The notes under the pieces: model-generated
Databases searched by the model: none
Seen by the model: the letters and a program-made list of their open reading frames with translations, nothing else
What the model was told of the DNA's origin: nothing
Made by a program: the position numbers and the translations under genes
DNA from: Gemmatimonadota bacterium
Lineage (GTDB): Bacteria > Latescibacterota > UBA2968 > UBA8231
Direction of reading: 5' to 3'
Length of the DNA: 13,550 nt
Assembly (NCBI GenBank): GCA_026706505.1
Contig: JAPOYQ010000312.1
Location: 1,018-14,567, forward strand
Part shown: positions 1 through 6,918 of the stretch, one piece after another
How the letters are laid out: each line of letters begins with the position of its first letter
Numbering within the stretch: the first letter of the stretch is position 1

Positions 1-54
1 GTCAATTGATTGTCCAGCGGAGCTTCCGGCCGATTCTATCCTTCCTATGGCCGT

Positions 55-678
55 TCACGGAGTACTTGCAGCTATCGTTCGTAGAAAATTGCGGACAGTG
101 CTGAAGACGCTGTGATTCAAATCCCAGTAGTCATTCTTTGCTGCCACACCTACGGAAAAATGAGGGTTGGGCTTTGTGGTCAGATAGGCATGGGCACGGG
201 CCTTATCTGATCTCTCGATGGACACGTCCGGCAAAGATTCGACACACTTGAAAAAGTCGTCAATGCAGTGATCTACCGAGGTATCCGCAAAACTCTCGCA
301 AAGTAGCGTCTCAAGCATACCTTGACGATTATCGCCGGGCAGTATCAGCACCGTCACTGCCGGGCTAGTGTCAGTGCGTTCTGCGGGGCTGTCTGGCATA
401 GGCAGCCTGGCTCTCTCCAACGAAGACTGAACACTTTGGAACGCTCTCTCAGCGGATGTCTCCGCATCCCGAACGATGCCGATACTCTGGACGATCTGGA
501 AGTCCGGTGCGTTCACAAGCGCACGCAGAAAACCACTCAGCTCATATACGCCGCCGAAATTCTGAATCTGGATATTTGCAAGCGATAGATGCTCGATAAA
601 CGATTCAAAGAAATTGCGCGGATCATTGCCCTCGACGAGAAGCTGGATTGCCGATTTGATTTCTTCTGCCCTTGGCAT
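55..678 (-). CDS. DUF3226 / TOPRIM-like protein, partner of the adjacent AAA ATPase
   Basis: A 207-aa protein that starts 2 nt after the stop of the upstream ATPase gene, so the two are almost certainly co-transcribed. Near the N-terminus (residues 12-19) it has LLVEGNDP, the strand-plus-acidic motif typical of TOPRIM folds (Glu16, Asp19). A second acidic pair follows in IGIVRDAE (Asp71, Glu73), with a further Glu in LLCES near residue 128. This pattern matches the DUF3226 family, a TOPRIM-like group. In PARIS and split OLD-type systems, a TOPRIM partner acts as the nuclease or effector, held and released by an SMC-like ATPase; I infer a similar role here. No signal peptide or membrane segment is seen. 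Family assignment is from motif recall; nuclease activity is not shown by the sequence. Confidence is good for the gene and moderate for the family. Confidence 0.8.
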   Translation of the reverse strand: MPRAEEIKSAIQLLVEGNDPRNFFESFIEHLSLANIQIQNFGGVYELSGFLRALVNAPDFQIVQSIGIVRDAETSAERAFQSVQSSLERARLPMPDSPAERTDTSPAVTVLILPGDNRQGMLETLLCESFADTSVDHCIDDFFKCVESLPDVSIERSDKARAHAYLTTKPNPHFSVGVAAKNDYWDLNHSVFSTVRNFLRTIAASTP

Positions 679-680
679 AC

Positions 681-1730
681 CTAGCGAACCTCAAGATTGT
701 GTCGGATTGCAGCATCGATTGCATCCGGTTCGTAGGTGACACAGCGACTCGTCTTGTCATCGACTTCAAGCCGGTGTAGGAGAAAACCGTCAGAGCCAAG
801 GGCTTGATGCGCCGCTTCTATACATTCAAAACTATGCGTGGTCGCAAATATCTGCGTGTGGAACTGCTTGGCCGCTTCGTCAATGGCCCGCCAGACATCG
901 GGCAGTACCGAGTGGTGAATGCCGTTTTCAACCTCATCCACCAGAACGACACCATCCGGTACGGAAGCTATGGCCAAAACAAGCCGGGCAATTTGGGTCA
1001 TGCCTTCGCCCATTGCTGATAGCGGTACCAGTTCCGACAACCCGATATCCCCCCAGATCATGGGTGTGCCGCTGGAGGAATTTTCTTCAATGCTTTGCAA
1101 TCTCGGCTCGACAATCTGTAGTGCTTTTAATAGTAGAGATCCCTGTTTCTTCCTTCTCAATTGTCCCAGCCTTGTGGCATCTCTGCGGGTATTCCTAGTT
1201 CGAGATAAGAGAATTATTACACCGAGCGAGGCATTTGTAGGAGGCTGATTGATTTCAAATTCCTGTCCCTTCACACGTATCTGACTTTCGACGCGTTTCC
1301 CCGAAGGATCGATATACTGAAATGCGAGTGAACGTTCGCTGAAATCTGGCACCGAAGTTTCTTCCATAAGATCAAGAGCAGTCTCAGGGGTGGCTTGTCG
1401 CTCCGATGTGATTTTCAAAGCCAATTGACCATGCGACGTATGCTCTCCCTCAATCTCAATGGCCCGTTCCATGTCCAGATCAGAGAAGAGCTGTCTCCAC
1501 AAGGGGCCAATCATCGCTGGCGATACTCTACTCTCCAGTTCCAAGCCGCGAATAATATTGACATTTCTTGCTAGACGTGCGTCTCCGGCTCCAACTAGCA
1601 GAGAAATTGCCTCAAGTAAACTAGTCTTGCCGGAATTATTCTTGCCAGCAATGAGATTAATGCCGCTCAATTGGTCGATTTCAAGCGCATTGAAGCCGCG
1701 GAAATTCTGTATCTGTAAGCGTTTCAACAT
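681..1730 (-). CDS. AAA ATPase of the SMC/OLD-like (AAA_15/AAA_21) class
   Basis: A 349-aa ABC/SMC-type ATPase. It opens with the family hallmark LQIQNFRGF (residues 5-13), then Walker A G29-KNNSG-K35-T36. An ABC-signature-like LSAMGEGMTQ is at 237-246, Walker B VVLVDEVENG at 261-270 (Asp265, Glu266), and an H-loop TTHS at 297-300. All nucleotide-site motifs are present, so it looks functional. There is no C-terminal TOPRIM domain; that function appears to be supplied in trans by the next gene, 2 nt downstream. This layout resembles PARIS (AriA ATPase plus TOPRIM AriB) and split OLD nucleases, where the ATPase senses phage and controls a toxic nuclease. The ATG at 1730 is chosen because GAGGAG (1739-1744) lies 8 nt upstream. 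A role in anti-phage defence is inferred from architecture and island context. Confidence 0.9.
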   Translation of the reverse strand: MLKRLQIQNFRGFNALEIDQLSGINLIAGKNNSGKTSLLEAISLLVGAGDARLARNVNIIRGLELESRVSPAMIGPLWRQLFSDLDMERAIEIEGEHTSHGQLALKITSERQATPETALDLMEETSVPDFSERSLAFQYIDPSGKRVESQIRVKGQEFEINQPPTNASLGVIILLSRTRNTRRDATRLGQLRRKKQGSLLLKALQIVEPRLQSIEENSSSGTPMIWGDIGLSELVPLSAMGEGMTQIARLVLAIASVPDGVVLVDEVENGIHHSVLPDVWRAIDEAAKQFHTQIFATTHSFECIEAAHQALGSDGFLLHRLEVDDKTSRCVTYEPDAIDAAIRHNLEVR

Positions 1731-1812
1731 GGCTTTAGCTCCTCGCTTATATCGGATTCTCCAGATTATTTTTCTGCTAACTTACAACCGTTTTGGAAGG
1801 GCTATTCAAAGC

Positions 1813-1841
1813 ATAATATCCAAATTCAGTAAGAGAGTCAA
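1813..1841 (-). promoter_or_regulatory. sigma70-type promoter for the ATPase/DUF3226 pair
   Basis: Read on the minus strand, TTGACT (1836-1841) and TATTAT (1813-1818) are separated by exactly 17 nt. Each box has one mismatch to consensus. Transcription would start near 1806, leaving a leader of about 75 nt before the ATG at 1730. It is the best promoter-like match I found upstream of this pair. Confidence 0.55.
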
Positions 1842-2097
1842 ACCATTCCATCCCTCGTTGGTGCGACACTCGCCCACCCTATCCTTTGGCAGATGGCAGA
1901 TTCACCCCGTCCCAAGCGAACCCTCAATAAATCAAATATAGCTACAAGCAACATTGGCAGCCTTGACTGTGATGGCTTTGAGCCTATCTTTTTTGGAACA
2001 ATGTTTGCCTTGACACGTCCCGAATCCCACAGCTCACTCTCACGGTTGACGACGATAAGAACTTGCTTCACTTCGCGGCCCACTACTCCAAAAATTC

Positions 2098-2103
2098 AGG
2101 AGG
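2098..2103 (+). promoter_or_regulatory. Strong Shine-Dalgarno that fixes the start at 2111
   Basis: A perfect AGGAGG lies 7 nt before the ATG at 2111, deciding the start of the AT-rich 554-aa gene. Confidence 0.8.
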
Positions 2104-2110
2104 TTAATCA

Positions 2111-3775
2111 ATGTGGCGGTATTATAATTGTGATGAAATGGACCTATATAGCCGTTATTTAGCGGTAGGTTTATACAACCACTCAAATTCTAAGATAGAT
2201 ACGCAAGGAAAGTTTGGTCAATATATTAAAAAGAGATTGGAGATCCAGCAGATACCCCATGACCTTTCAATCACAGATATGATTGTCAAGCGTGCGCTAA
2301 TTCCCGATCTATTCGTCGAGTTGCCTTCCGAATATTTTATAAGTTGGGACACTTTCCCGCTCACAGGGAGTTCCGAAATTCCAGAGGAATTGAAACCGGC
2401 CGCTTGCCATAGTATATATATTCACCCCCGAGGTGACTGGTCGCTAAAATGTCTCTTGCACCCTTATGATAGAGAACTGAAGAGGGATTTTGTTGATCAG
2501 TTCTCAAGAGAAGTTCCTCGAATTATGGAAAAACAGGAACATCCTACTATAAATGGAGTTTTTTTTCGACCATATGAAGCATATTTTTCTTATTGGAAAA
2601 GCTACATCTTCGTAGAAGCTCTTGATGGCTACGAAGATACTGATAAATTTCTATCGTGGGAGACAGGTCGAAAAATTTTGCTATCGAGGTTTATCGATGT
2701 GAGTGAGAAATGGGAAGAGAAGTACAAGGATATTTTTTTACGACTTTCTTTTTATAGAACGGCAAAAACAGCTTTGACCCTATGGAGGCCCAATCCTTCA
2801 ATGCCCCCTAAGAAACTCTCAAAGTTTATTCAAGAGATAACGGATTGTAGTCCTGAATTGTTAGAGCAAGATATGGAGAAGCTCTTGATTCTGTTTGAAC
2901 ACTGGGAAAATCGACGGAAAGAGGAAAGGCGATATTATCGACAGGCGATAGAACTTCTCAGGCAAGATATCTATTTCCTTCTTGAATGGCTCTGTACCCT
3001 GACTAGCAAGTCCCAAGAAGTCTATTTTAAGAAATGGAGTTGGAATGAGGAGAGAACCTCACGCTCACTCGGAGAAGTACTACCCTACGAAGAATTTGAA
3101 TTAGAAAGGAAATTTGTTAGGTCTGCACCAGATTATGTCAAGGTTCTAACAGAAGAAAGATGTTTTACTGATGCCAAACATACCTATGCACGGCTCATTA
3201 CACACGAGAGCTTTTGGCCTTGGATTCGTGCTTTCTACGATTTACATGCCCAACTAGTTACAACTAGTTCCACAAAACCTCTGGTTTTTAGACAACCTCG
3301 AATTCTTGATCATCTTCTTGTATTGGCAATTCGGACGGAGATATTAATTCGGGCGTTCTTTAGAACAACCGACCAGTCTGAAGAACCTCGGGAATTGCGA
3401 CTCGTGTTCGATCGGTTTTCGAAAAAGTTAACTAATGGATCGCAAGAGCGAAAAATTTTGGGTGCAGTTTCCGATCTAAAAAACTGGAAAAAAACTGAAC
3501 TAAGCGGAAAACCTGATGAAATTTTTAAGAACATAGATCAGATTCCCCTGAATAATAAATGGAGTAAATTTCAGCATCATATCTTTTTGTCAATACTGCG
3601 ATTTGTGACTGCACGGAATTATTTTGCTCACCATTCCTTCAAAGATGGGGCGTTGAATAGACACATAGGGGAATTGCCGAAACAAATTTTAGTTTCTTGT
3701 TTGGAAAGTGTGATTTATATGGATTATGTCGTTCTGAAATTATCTCCTGACGATAAAAGCGAAGTTTCCTCCTGA
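2111..3775 (+). CDS. AT-rich 554-aa protein of unknown family with a C-terminal HEPN-like Rx4H motif
   Basis: I do not recognise this protein as a whole. It is the only plus-strand gene in the left half. Its base composition is clearly more AT-rich than all neighbours, with many AAA, ATT and TTT codons, which points to separate acquisition. A charged, largely helical-looking middle (about 180-330) includes a run rich in Glu, Lys and Arg. The C-terminus has TARNYFAHH with Arg502 and His507, which fits the Rx4-6H catalytic motif of HEPN ribonucleases and looks much like the RNxxxH signature of ApeA-like and similar HEPN toxins. It is followed by a final helix (roughly 520-545), as in a HEPN bundle. 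It may therefore be a single-gene abortive-infection RNase. The HEPN call rests on one motif and its C-terminal position; the N-terminal 450 residues remain unexplained. There are no membrane segments. Confidence 0.75.
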   Translation: MWRYYNCDEMDLYSRYLAVGLYNHSNSKIDTQGKFGQYIKKRLEIQQIPHDLSITDMIVKRALIPDLFVELPSEYFISWDTFPLTGSSEIPEELKPAACHSIYIHPRGDWSLKCLLHPYDRELKRDFVDQFSREVPRIMEKQEHPTINGVFFRPYEAYFSYWKSYIFVEALDGYEDTDKFLSWETGRKILLSRFIDVSEKWEEKYKDIFLRLSFYRTAKTALTLWRPNPSMPPKKLSKFIQEITDCSPELLEQDMEKLLILFEHWENRRKEERRYYRQAIELLRQDIYFLLEWLCTLTSKSQEVYFKKWSWNEERTSRSLGEVLPYEEFELERKFVRSAPDYVKVLTEERCFTDAKHTYARLITHESFWPWIRAFYDLHAQLVTTSSTKPLVFRQPRILDHLLVLAIRTEILIRAFFRTTDQSEEPRELRLVFDRFSKKLTNGSQERKILGAVSDLKNWKKTELSGKPDEIFKNIDQIPLNNKWSKFQHHIFLSILRFVTARNYFAHHSFKDGALNRHIGELPKQILVSCLESVIYMDYVVLKLSPDDKSEVSS

Positions 3776-3776
3776 T

Positions 3777-3851
3777 TTACATCTCCTCTTGTGTATCTCC
3801 ATTCCACACTCGTCCAATCGCCGCCCGAATCTTCCCTTCCATCCGCGCATC
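3777..3851 (-). pseudogene. Orphan 3' tail of an hsdS gene
   Basis: Read on the minus strand, this encodes ARMEGKIRAAIGRVWNG and a few more residues before a TAA at 3777-3779. It is nearly the same as the C-terminal helix of the intact HsdS end (RMEGKIRAAIGQVWGDE at 4409-4465). The frame upstream soon loses similarity and is closed by an in-frame TAA at 3891-3893, which is also the stop of hicA. Thus only the last 25 or so codons of a former hsdS survive. The stop lies 1 nt from the stop of the convergent AT-rich gene, so the left insertion boundary falls exactly at the hsdS end. Confidence 0.75.
3814..3846. repeat. 33-bp exact direct repeat, copy 1 (hsdS tail)
   Basis: Bases 3814-3846 are identical to 4431-4463, in the same orientation and 617 bp apart. 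Both encode the conserved C-terminal helix of HsdS. The two copies flank hicBA and the end of the fused hsdMS gene. Confidence 0.85.
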
Positions 3852-3890
3852 GAAGACAGATTGTCCGTGGACAACGGCAAATGATGTATT

Positions 3891-4109
3891 TTACTCGAAC
3901 AGTGATCTGGGCAGCCCCGATTGCCTAATGATTGACATCAGTGTTCCCATCCTCAGTTCCTTATGGTCAGGAACTGGGATGGTAATAGTGCTGCTGGACT
4001 CGATTTTTTGCATGATTACATGACTGCCCCTACGCCGGACCTCGGTAAATCCATGATTCGCAAGTATTTCGCATACTTTCCGGCCCGATAACACGCGCAG
4101 TCTAGCCAA
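3891..4109 (-). CDS. hicA: HicA-type (YcfA-like) mRNA interferase toxin
   Basis: A 72-aa protein with the compact HicA/YcfA double-stranded-RNA-binding-like fold: LSGRKVCEILANHGF at 7-21, then RRRGSHVIM with the likely catalytic His30 in the G-S-H motif. HicA cleaves mRNA when not bound by HicB. The gene starts at TTG (4107-4109). This choice is supported by GGAGG (4116-4120) with a 6-nt spacer and by the typical ARLRVLSG opening. It overlaps the 3' end of hicB by 8 bp, so the pair is translationally coupled with antitoxin first. The TTG start may lower toxin output relative to antitoxin. Length is normal for the family and the catalytic His is kept, so the toxin appears active. Confidence 0.88.
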   Translation of the reverse strand: MARLRVLSGRKVCEILANHGFTEVRRRGSHVIMQKIESSSTITIPVPDHKELRMGTLMSIIRQSGLPRSLFE

Positions 4110-4323
4110 ACGCGACCTCCACCTGCGTTACGTACACTTCCTCGTGCAACCGATGCTCAATCTCAGTGGCTGAAGCCGTCTCAAAAAACAACTCCAATGC
4201 CTCCTTCAAATTTTCCCGCGCCTCGGCCACGGTTGCGCCCTGACTAGCGATGTCCAACTCAGGGCAGAGGGCAACGTAGCCATCGCCTTCCCGTTCGATA
4301 ATTGCTGTCCACTGTCTGGTCAT
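4102..4323 (-). CDS. hicB: HicB-type antitoxin, short form
   Basis: A 73-aa protein with the partial RNase H-like fold of HicB: WTAIIEREGDGYVALCPELDI at about 5-25, then GATVAEARENLKEALELFFE. It binds and blocks HicA. It ends soon after this domain and lacks the C-terminal ribbon-helix-helix or HTH segment of longer HicB proteins, so it may not autoregulate by itself. The ATG at 4323 has GGAGG (4329-4333) 5 nt upstream. It lies 85 nt downstream of the hsdMS stop and could be read from that operon or from its own promoter. Confidence 0.88.
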   Translation of the reverse strand: MTRQWTAIIEREGDGYVALCPELDIASQGATVAEARENLKEALELFFETASATEIEHRLHEEVYVTQVEVAFG

Positions 4324-4347
4324 TATGACCTCCAGTCTTCTGGTTTG

Positions 4348-4360
4348 ATGTGATTCACAT
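4348..4360. promoter_or_regulatory. 13-bp perfect palindrome upstream of hicB
   Basis: ATGTGA-T-TCACAT, a perfect 6+1+6 inverted repeat, lies 25 nt before the hicB start, between hsdMS and hicB. It resembles a dimeric regulator site, with half-sites like a CRP-type TGTGA. I see no clear promoter next to it, so an operator role is a guess. Confidence 0.35.
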
Positions 4361-4408
4361 GGCTAGACAGGATTTTAGGGTTTTCAGGCCCCATCCCGTT
4401 TATCAATG

Positions 4409-5734
4409 TTACTCGTCTCCCCACACCTGCCCAATCGCCGCCCGAATCTTCCCTTCCATCCGCTCCACTAACTCCCGATTGGCGGAGACAAGAGACTGCT
4501 TGGCTTCGATTTCGGCGACAATAGCTTGTTGCGTTGTCATTGACGGGAGGGGTATTTGTATCTTCTCTAAATTCCCTTTTGTGATGTGAACAAGACCGAC
4601 TCCACCATGAAGATTCTGTTCAACCTCGGCGACCGCTCTGTTCAGTGCGTAGAGCAAGTACATTTTAGTTGCCCGAATTCGATCGAATTCGACCTTAAAA
4701 ATATGCTGATTCAGTATGGCCTTTCCACCATTCCATATATGCGCTCCGAAAGATGTTCCTCGCGAGCCGGACCACGAGAATAGAAGCTGTCCTTGATTGA
4801 TAAGGTATCGATCTTGTACCTCACCAGTGTAATAGTTGAAATCACTGTCAGGCGCATTTAGGTTCTGAATTCGTACAATCGGGAGGCCACCACTGTCAGC
4901 AAGTTTCCAGTCCTGTGGCTTAAACGCACGTCCATTGATGAGATTACAAACCTCACCAATCGCCACCATCGGCCACTCAGAATCAACCACAATCTGCGGC
5001 CGATAGTTGTCAATCACCGCCCGCGCCCCGTCTATCACCCGCTGATACCCCTCAATCTCTGCCACAATTTCCCGCTGTACCTCTAGCGGAGGCAGAGGAA
5101 TTTGGATCTTTTTTAAGGTTCGACCCGATACAAAATTAAATGACGTCTTACCAGAGAGCCTTATCAGTTCGCTCTTAAGCTGTGAGGCAAGAAACAATAG
5201 AAAATCCGGTATGAGTATAGTGGAATATGATTCCTTTATAACTAAACCGTTGAATTGTTGGTTTGTCGTTAAAGGAATCTCTGCAATCGCATATTCCCCG
5301 ACTGAGGCGGCACAACAAAGCAGGACCGCTTTTTTAGGCAGCAATCTCAAACTCGTCTCATCGAGTGCCGCTTGGCTCACATGCTGCTTAGTTGCGGTGA
5401 TCCGACGGCCTAATTTGCGAATGTCTTCTATGGTAAACCATGGAATATGAGCTTCTTCCCAAAACCGTTCTTCTCGTCTCGAAGGTGTTGATCCATTGAT
5501 GATTTGGCACACTTCCCCCAACTCCACCATCGGCCATTCGGAGTTAGTCAAGGCACTAACACGATACCGATCTCCGCTCAGATTATACTCCCCACCTTCC
5601 GCAATCTTCTCCTTCTCAGCGACCAGCCCAAACTCGGTTGTGTAATCCACTTTAGGTTCCGCCACACCATCGGTCATCACCGGCTCTCCCTTCCGCAGCC
5701 GCTCCAGATACTCCCCAAGCTCCTCCCTCATCAT
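4409..5734 (-). pseudogene. hsdS: HsdS (DNA specificity) part of the broken HsdM-HsdS fusion
   Basis: This frame carries the last residues of HsdM (GEYNLSGDRYRV, ending near 5550) and runs without a stop into a complete two-domain HsdS. Repeat 1 starts SEWPMVELGEVCQIING and ends IQIPLPPLEVQREIVAEIEG. Repeat 2 starts SEWPMVAIGEVCNLING and ends IQIPLPSMTTQQAIVAEIEA, followed by the terminal helix RMEGKIRAAIGQVW. These are the two target-recognition domains, each with its conserved helical spacer, that set a bipartite recognition sequence. Both appear whole. The frame is out of register with the upstream M portion because of a +1 shift near 5725-5727. Possible restart ATGs exist at 5734, 5731 and 5677, which could yield a free HsdS of about 420-440 aa. 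The open frame continues upstream to 5980 only as a non-coding shadow of hsdM. Confidence 0.8.
4431..4463. repeat. 33-bp exact direct repeat, copy 2 (hsdS tail)
   Basis: Identical to 3814-3846. It lies inside the 3' end of the fused hsdMS gene. Confidence 0.85.
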
Positions 5735-6392
5735 TCTCCGCAATCTCCCGCCGCTGCGCCCCCAAATCAAACCCATCGTTCTCCACCTTAAAAAAGGCAA
5801 TGCGATCCGTCTTTTGCGCCAGCGCCCTGTCCAGCAGCAGGATGGATGTCTTGACCCCCGAATAAGGCTGAAACACACCCGCCGGCAGCGAAATAACAGC
5901 CACCAGATAATTCTCCACCAGCATCTTGCGTAGCTGCTTATGGGCAGTCTGGCTCTGAAAGATAATGCCCTCCGGCACAATGATACCGGCGCGCCCCGTA
6001 GGCGTCAGATGCTCGGCTATGTAATCGACGAACAGCACTTCGCTGCGTTTGGATTGCACTGAAAAGCGGCGATGCGGACGGATGCCGCCCTTCGGCGACA
6101 TAAACGGCGGATTGGCCAAAATCACGTCGGCATACTCATTCCAGCGCTCCTCGCTGGTCAGCGTGTCGTACTCGAAAATGTGCGGCTCACGAAAGTCGTG
6201 CAAATACAGATTCACCAGCGACAGCCGCACCATATCGGGAGAAATGTCATAGCCGTTGAAGTTGTCCGCGAGTCTCCCTTTTTCGTCCGGCGTCAGCGCA
6301 CTGTTGCCCTCGTCGTCGGTATTGGCCTTGAGAATGTGCTTGTACGACGAAATCAGGAACCCGGCAGTACCGCAGGCCGGGTCGAGAATCTT
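5652..6392 (-). pseudogene. hsdM: HsdM catalytic domain, fragment between the nonsense codon and the frameshift
   Basis: Directly after the in-frame stop, the same frame resumes with KILDPACGTAGFL (SAM-binding motif I, 6357-6383), then DVILANPPF (N6-adenine methylase motif IV, NPPF at 6102-6113) and GIIVPEGIIF. It ends with the conserved FFKVENDGFDLGAQRREIAEND. After that the frame turns to low-quality sequence and stops at 5652; the true continuation is in the next frame (EELGEYLERLRKGEPV). One extra C in the CCC at 5725-5727 (plus strand) would explain the shift. With it removed, the span from 6917 to 4409 is exactly 836 codons including the stop. First internal ATG is at 6233, too late to restore motif I. 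Confidence 0.85.
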
Positions 6393-6917
6393 TTAGTCTT
6401 TCTTCGGGTCAATAAAGGAGACAATGAAGTCGATGATATGACGCGGAGTGCGGAACTGCCCGGCATCTCCCTGCGAGCCAAGAACCGAGAGCAGATATTC
6501 AAAGGCATCGCCGAGCCGCTCGCTGTGATCGTACGTAAACTCGTCAATAACCTTCAGGAAGGCGCGCAAAGTCTCCGGATCGCGGTAGGGCAAATAGGCA
6601 TTGTTGAAGATGTCGCGGAACAGCGGCGGAATGCCCGGATTTTCCGGCATCCGCGTGATCGCCTCGGCGTACAGATTCAAAGTCTCGTGGCCGCCCAAGC
6701 CAGCGCGCACCAGTTGAGGCCAGCCATAGCGGGCAAAATCGCCGGCAAAAAACGTGCGCTGCCCACCCAACTCCTCGCTCTCGGCGTCAATGTCGTCCAT
6801 AAACTTGTAGATGAGCGCGATAGTAATCTGCTCTACTTGGCTTTTCGGATCGGGCACCTTGCCGACGAGAATGTCACGGGCCGTGTCAATGCGGCGTTTG
6901 GTAGCGGTATCAAGCAT
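6393..6917 (-). pseudogene. hsdM: HsdM N-terminal fragment of a fused HsdM-HsdS, cut by a nonsense codon
   Basis: Type I modification subunit. The 174-residue N-terminal helical domain is intact (MLDTATKRRIDTARDIL to AGQFRTPRHIIDFIVSFIDPKKD). It is closed by TAA at 6393-6395, where relatives have a Glu or Gln codon leading into KILDPACGT. The reading frame continues cleanly afterwards, so this is a point nonsense change, not a rearrangement. The product lacks the SAM site and the NPPF motif and cannot methylate. The start at 6917 is chosen because it sits 1 nt after the fic stop (TAA-T-ATG), implying translational coupling; a longer frame to 7028 only overlaps fic. The whole gene would be an 835-aa M-S fusion. 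Confidence 0.88.
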
Positions 6918-6918
6918 A

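Larger units (their letters stand above)
1731..2110. other. 380-bp divergent intergenic region between the ATPase gene and the AT-rich gene
   Basis: This stretch separates two divergent genes. It holds the minus-strand promoter at 1813-1841 and the Shine-Dalgarno sites of both neighbours (1739-1744 minus, 2098-2103 plus). A minus-strand frame starting at GTG 2083 stays open for 81 codons to 1838. Its first part (VLIVVNRESELWDS and following) reads like real protein, but I do not recognise it and it has no well-spaced ribosome site. It may be a small gene or the remnant of one. I saw no convincing promoter for the plus-strand gene; the best is a weak TTGACT/TATCTT pair near 1963-1990. Confidence 0.4.

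Noticed and set aside
1..54. A third gene downstream of the DUF3226 gene, or a terminator from CGGCC/GGCCG near the left edge
   Set aside because: A GTG frame closes after about 18 codons, and the inverted repeat has a long loop and no T-run.
5735..5980. Upstream extension of the HsdS frame to an ATG at 5980
   Set aside because: It is rich in Trp, Arg and Cys and overlaps the true hsdM frame; coding signal moves to this frame only from about 5730.
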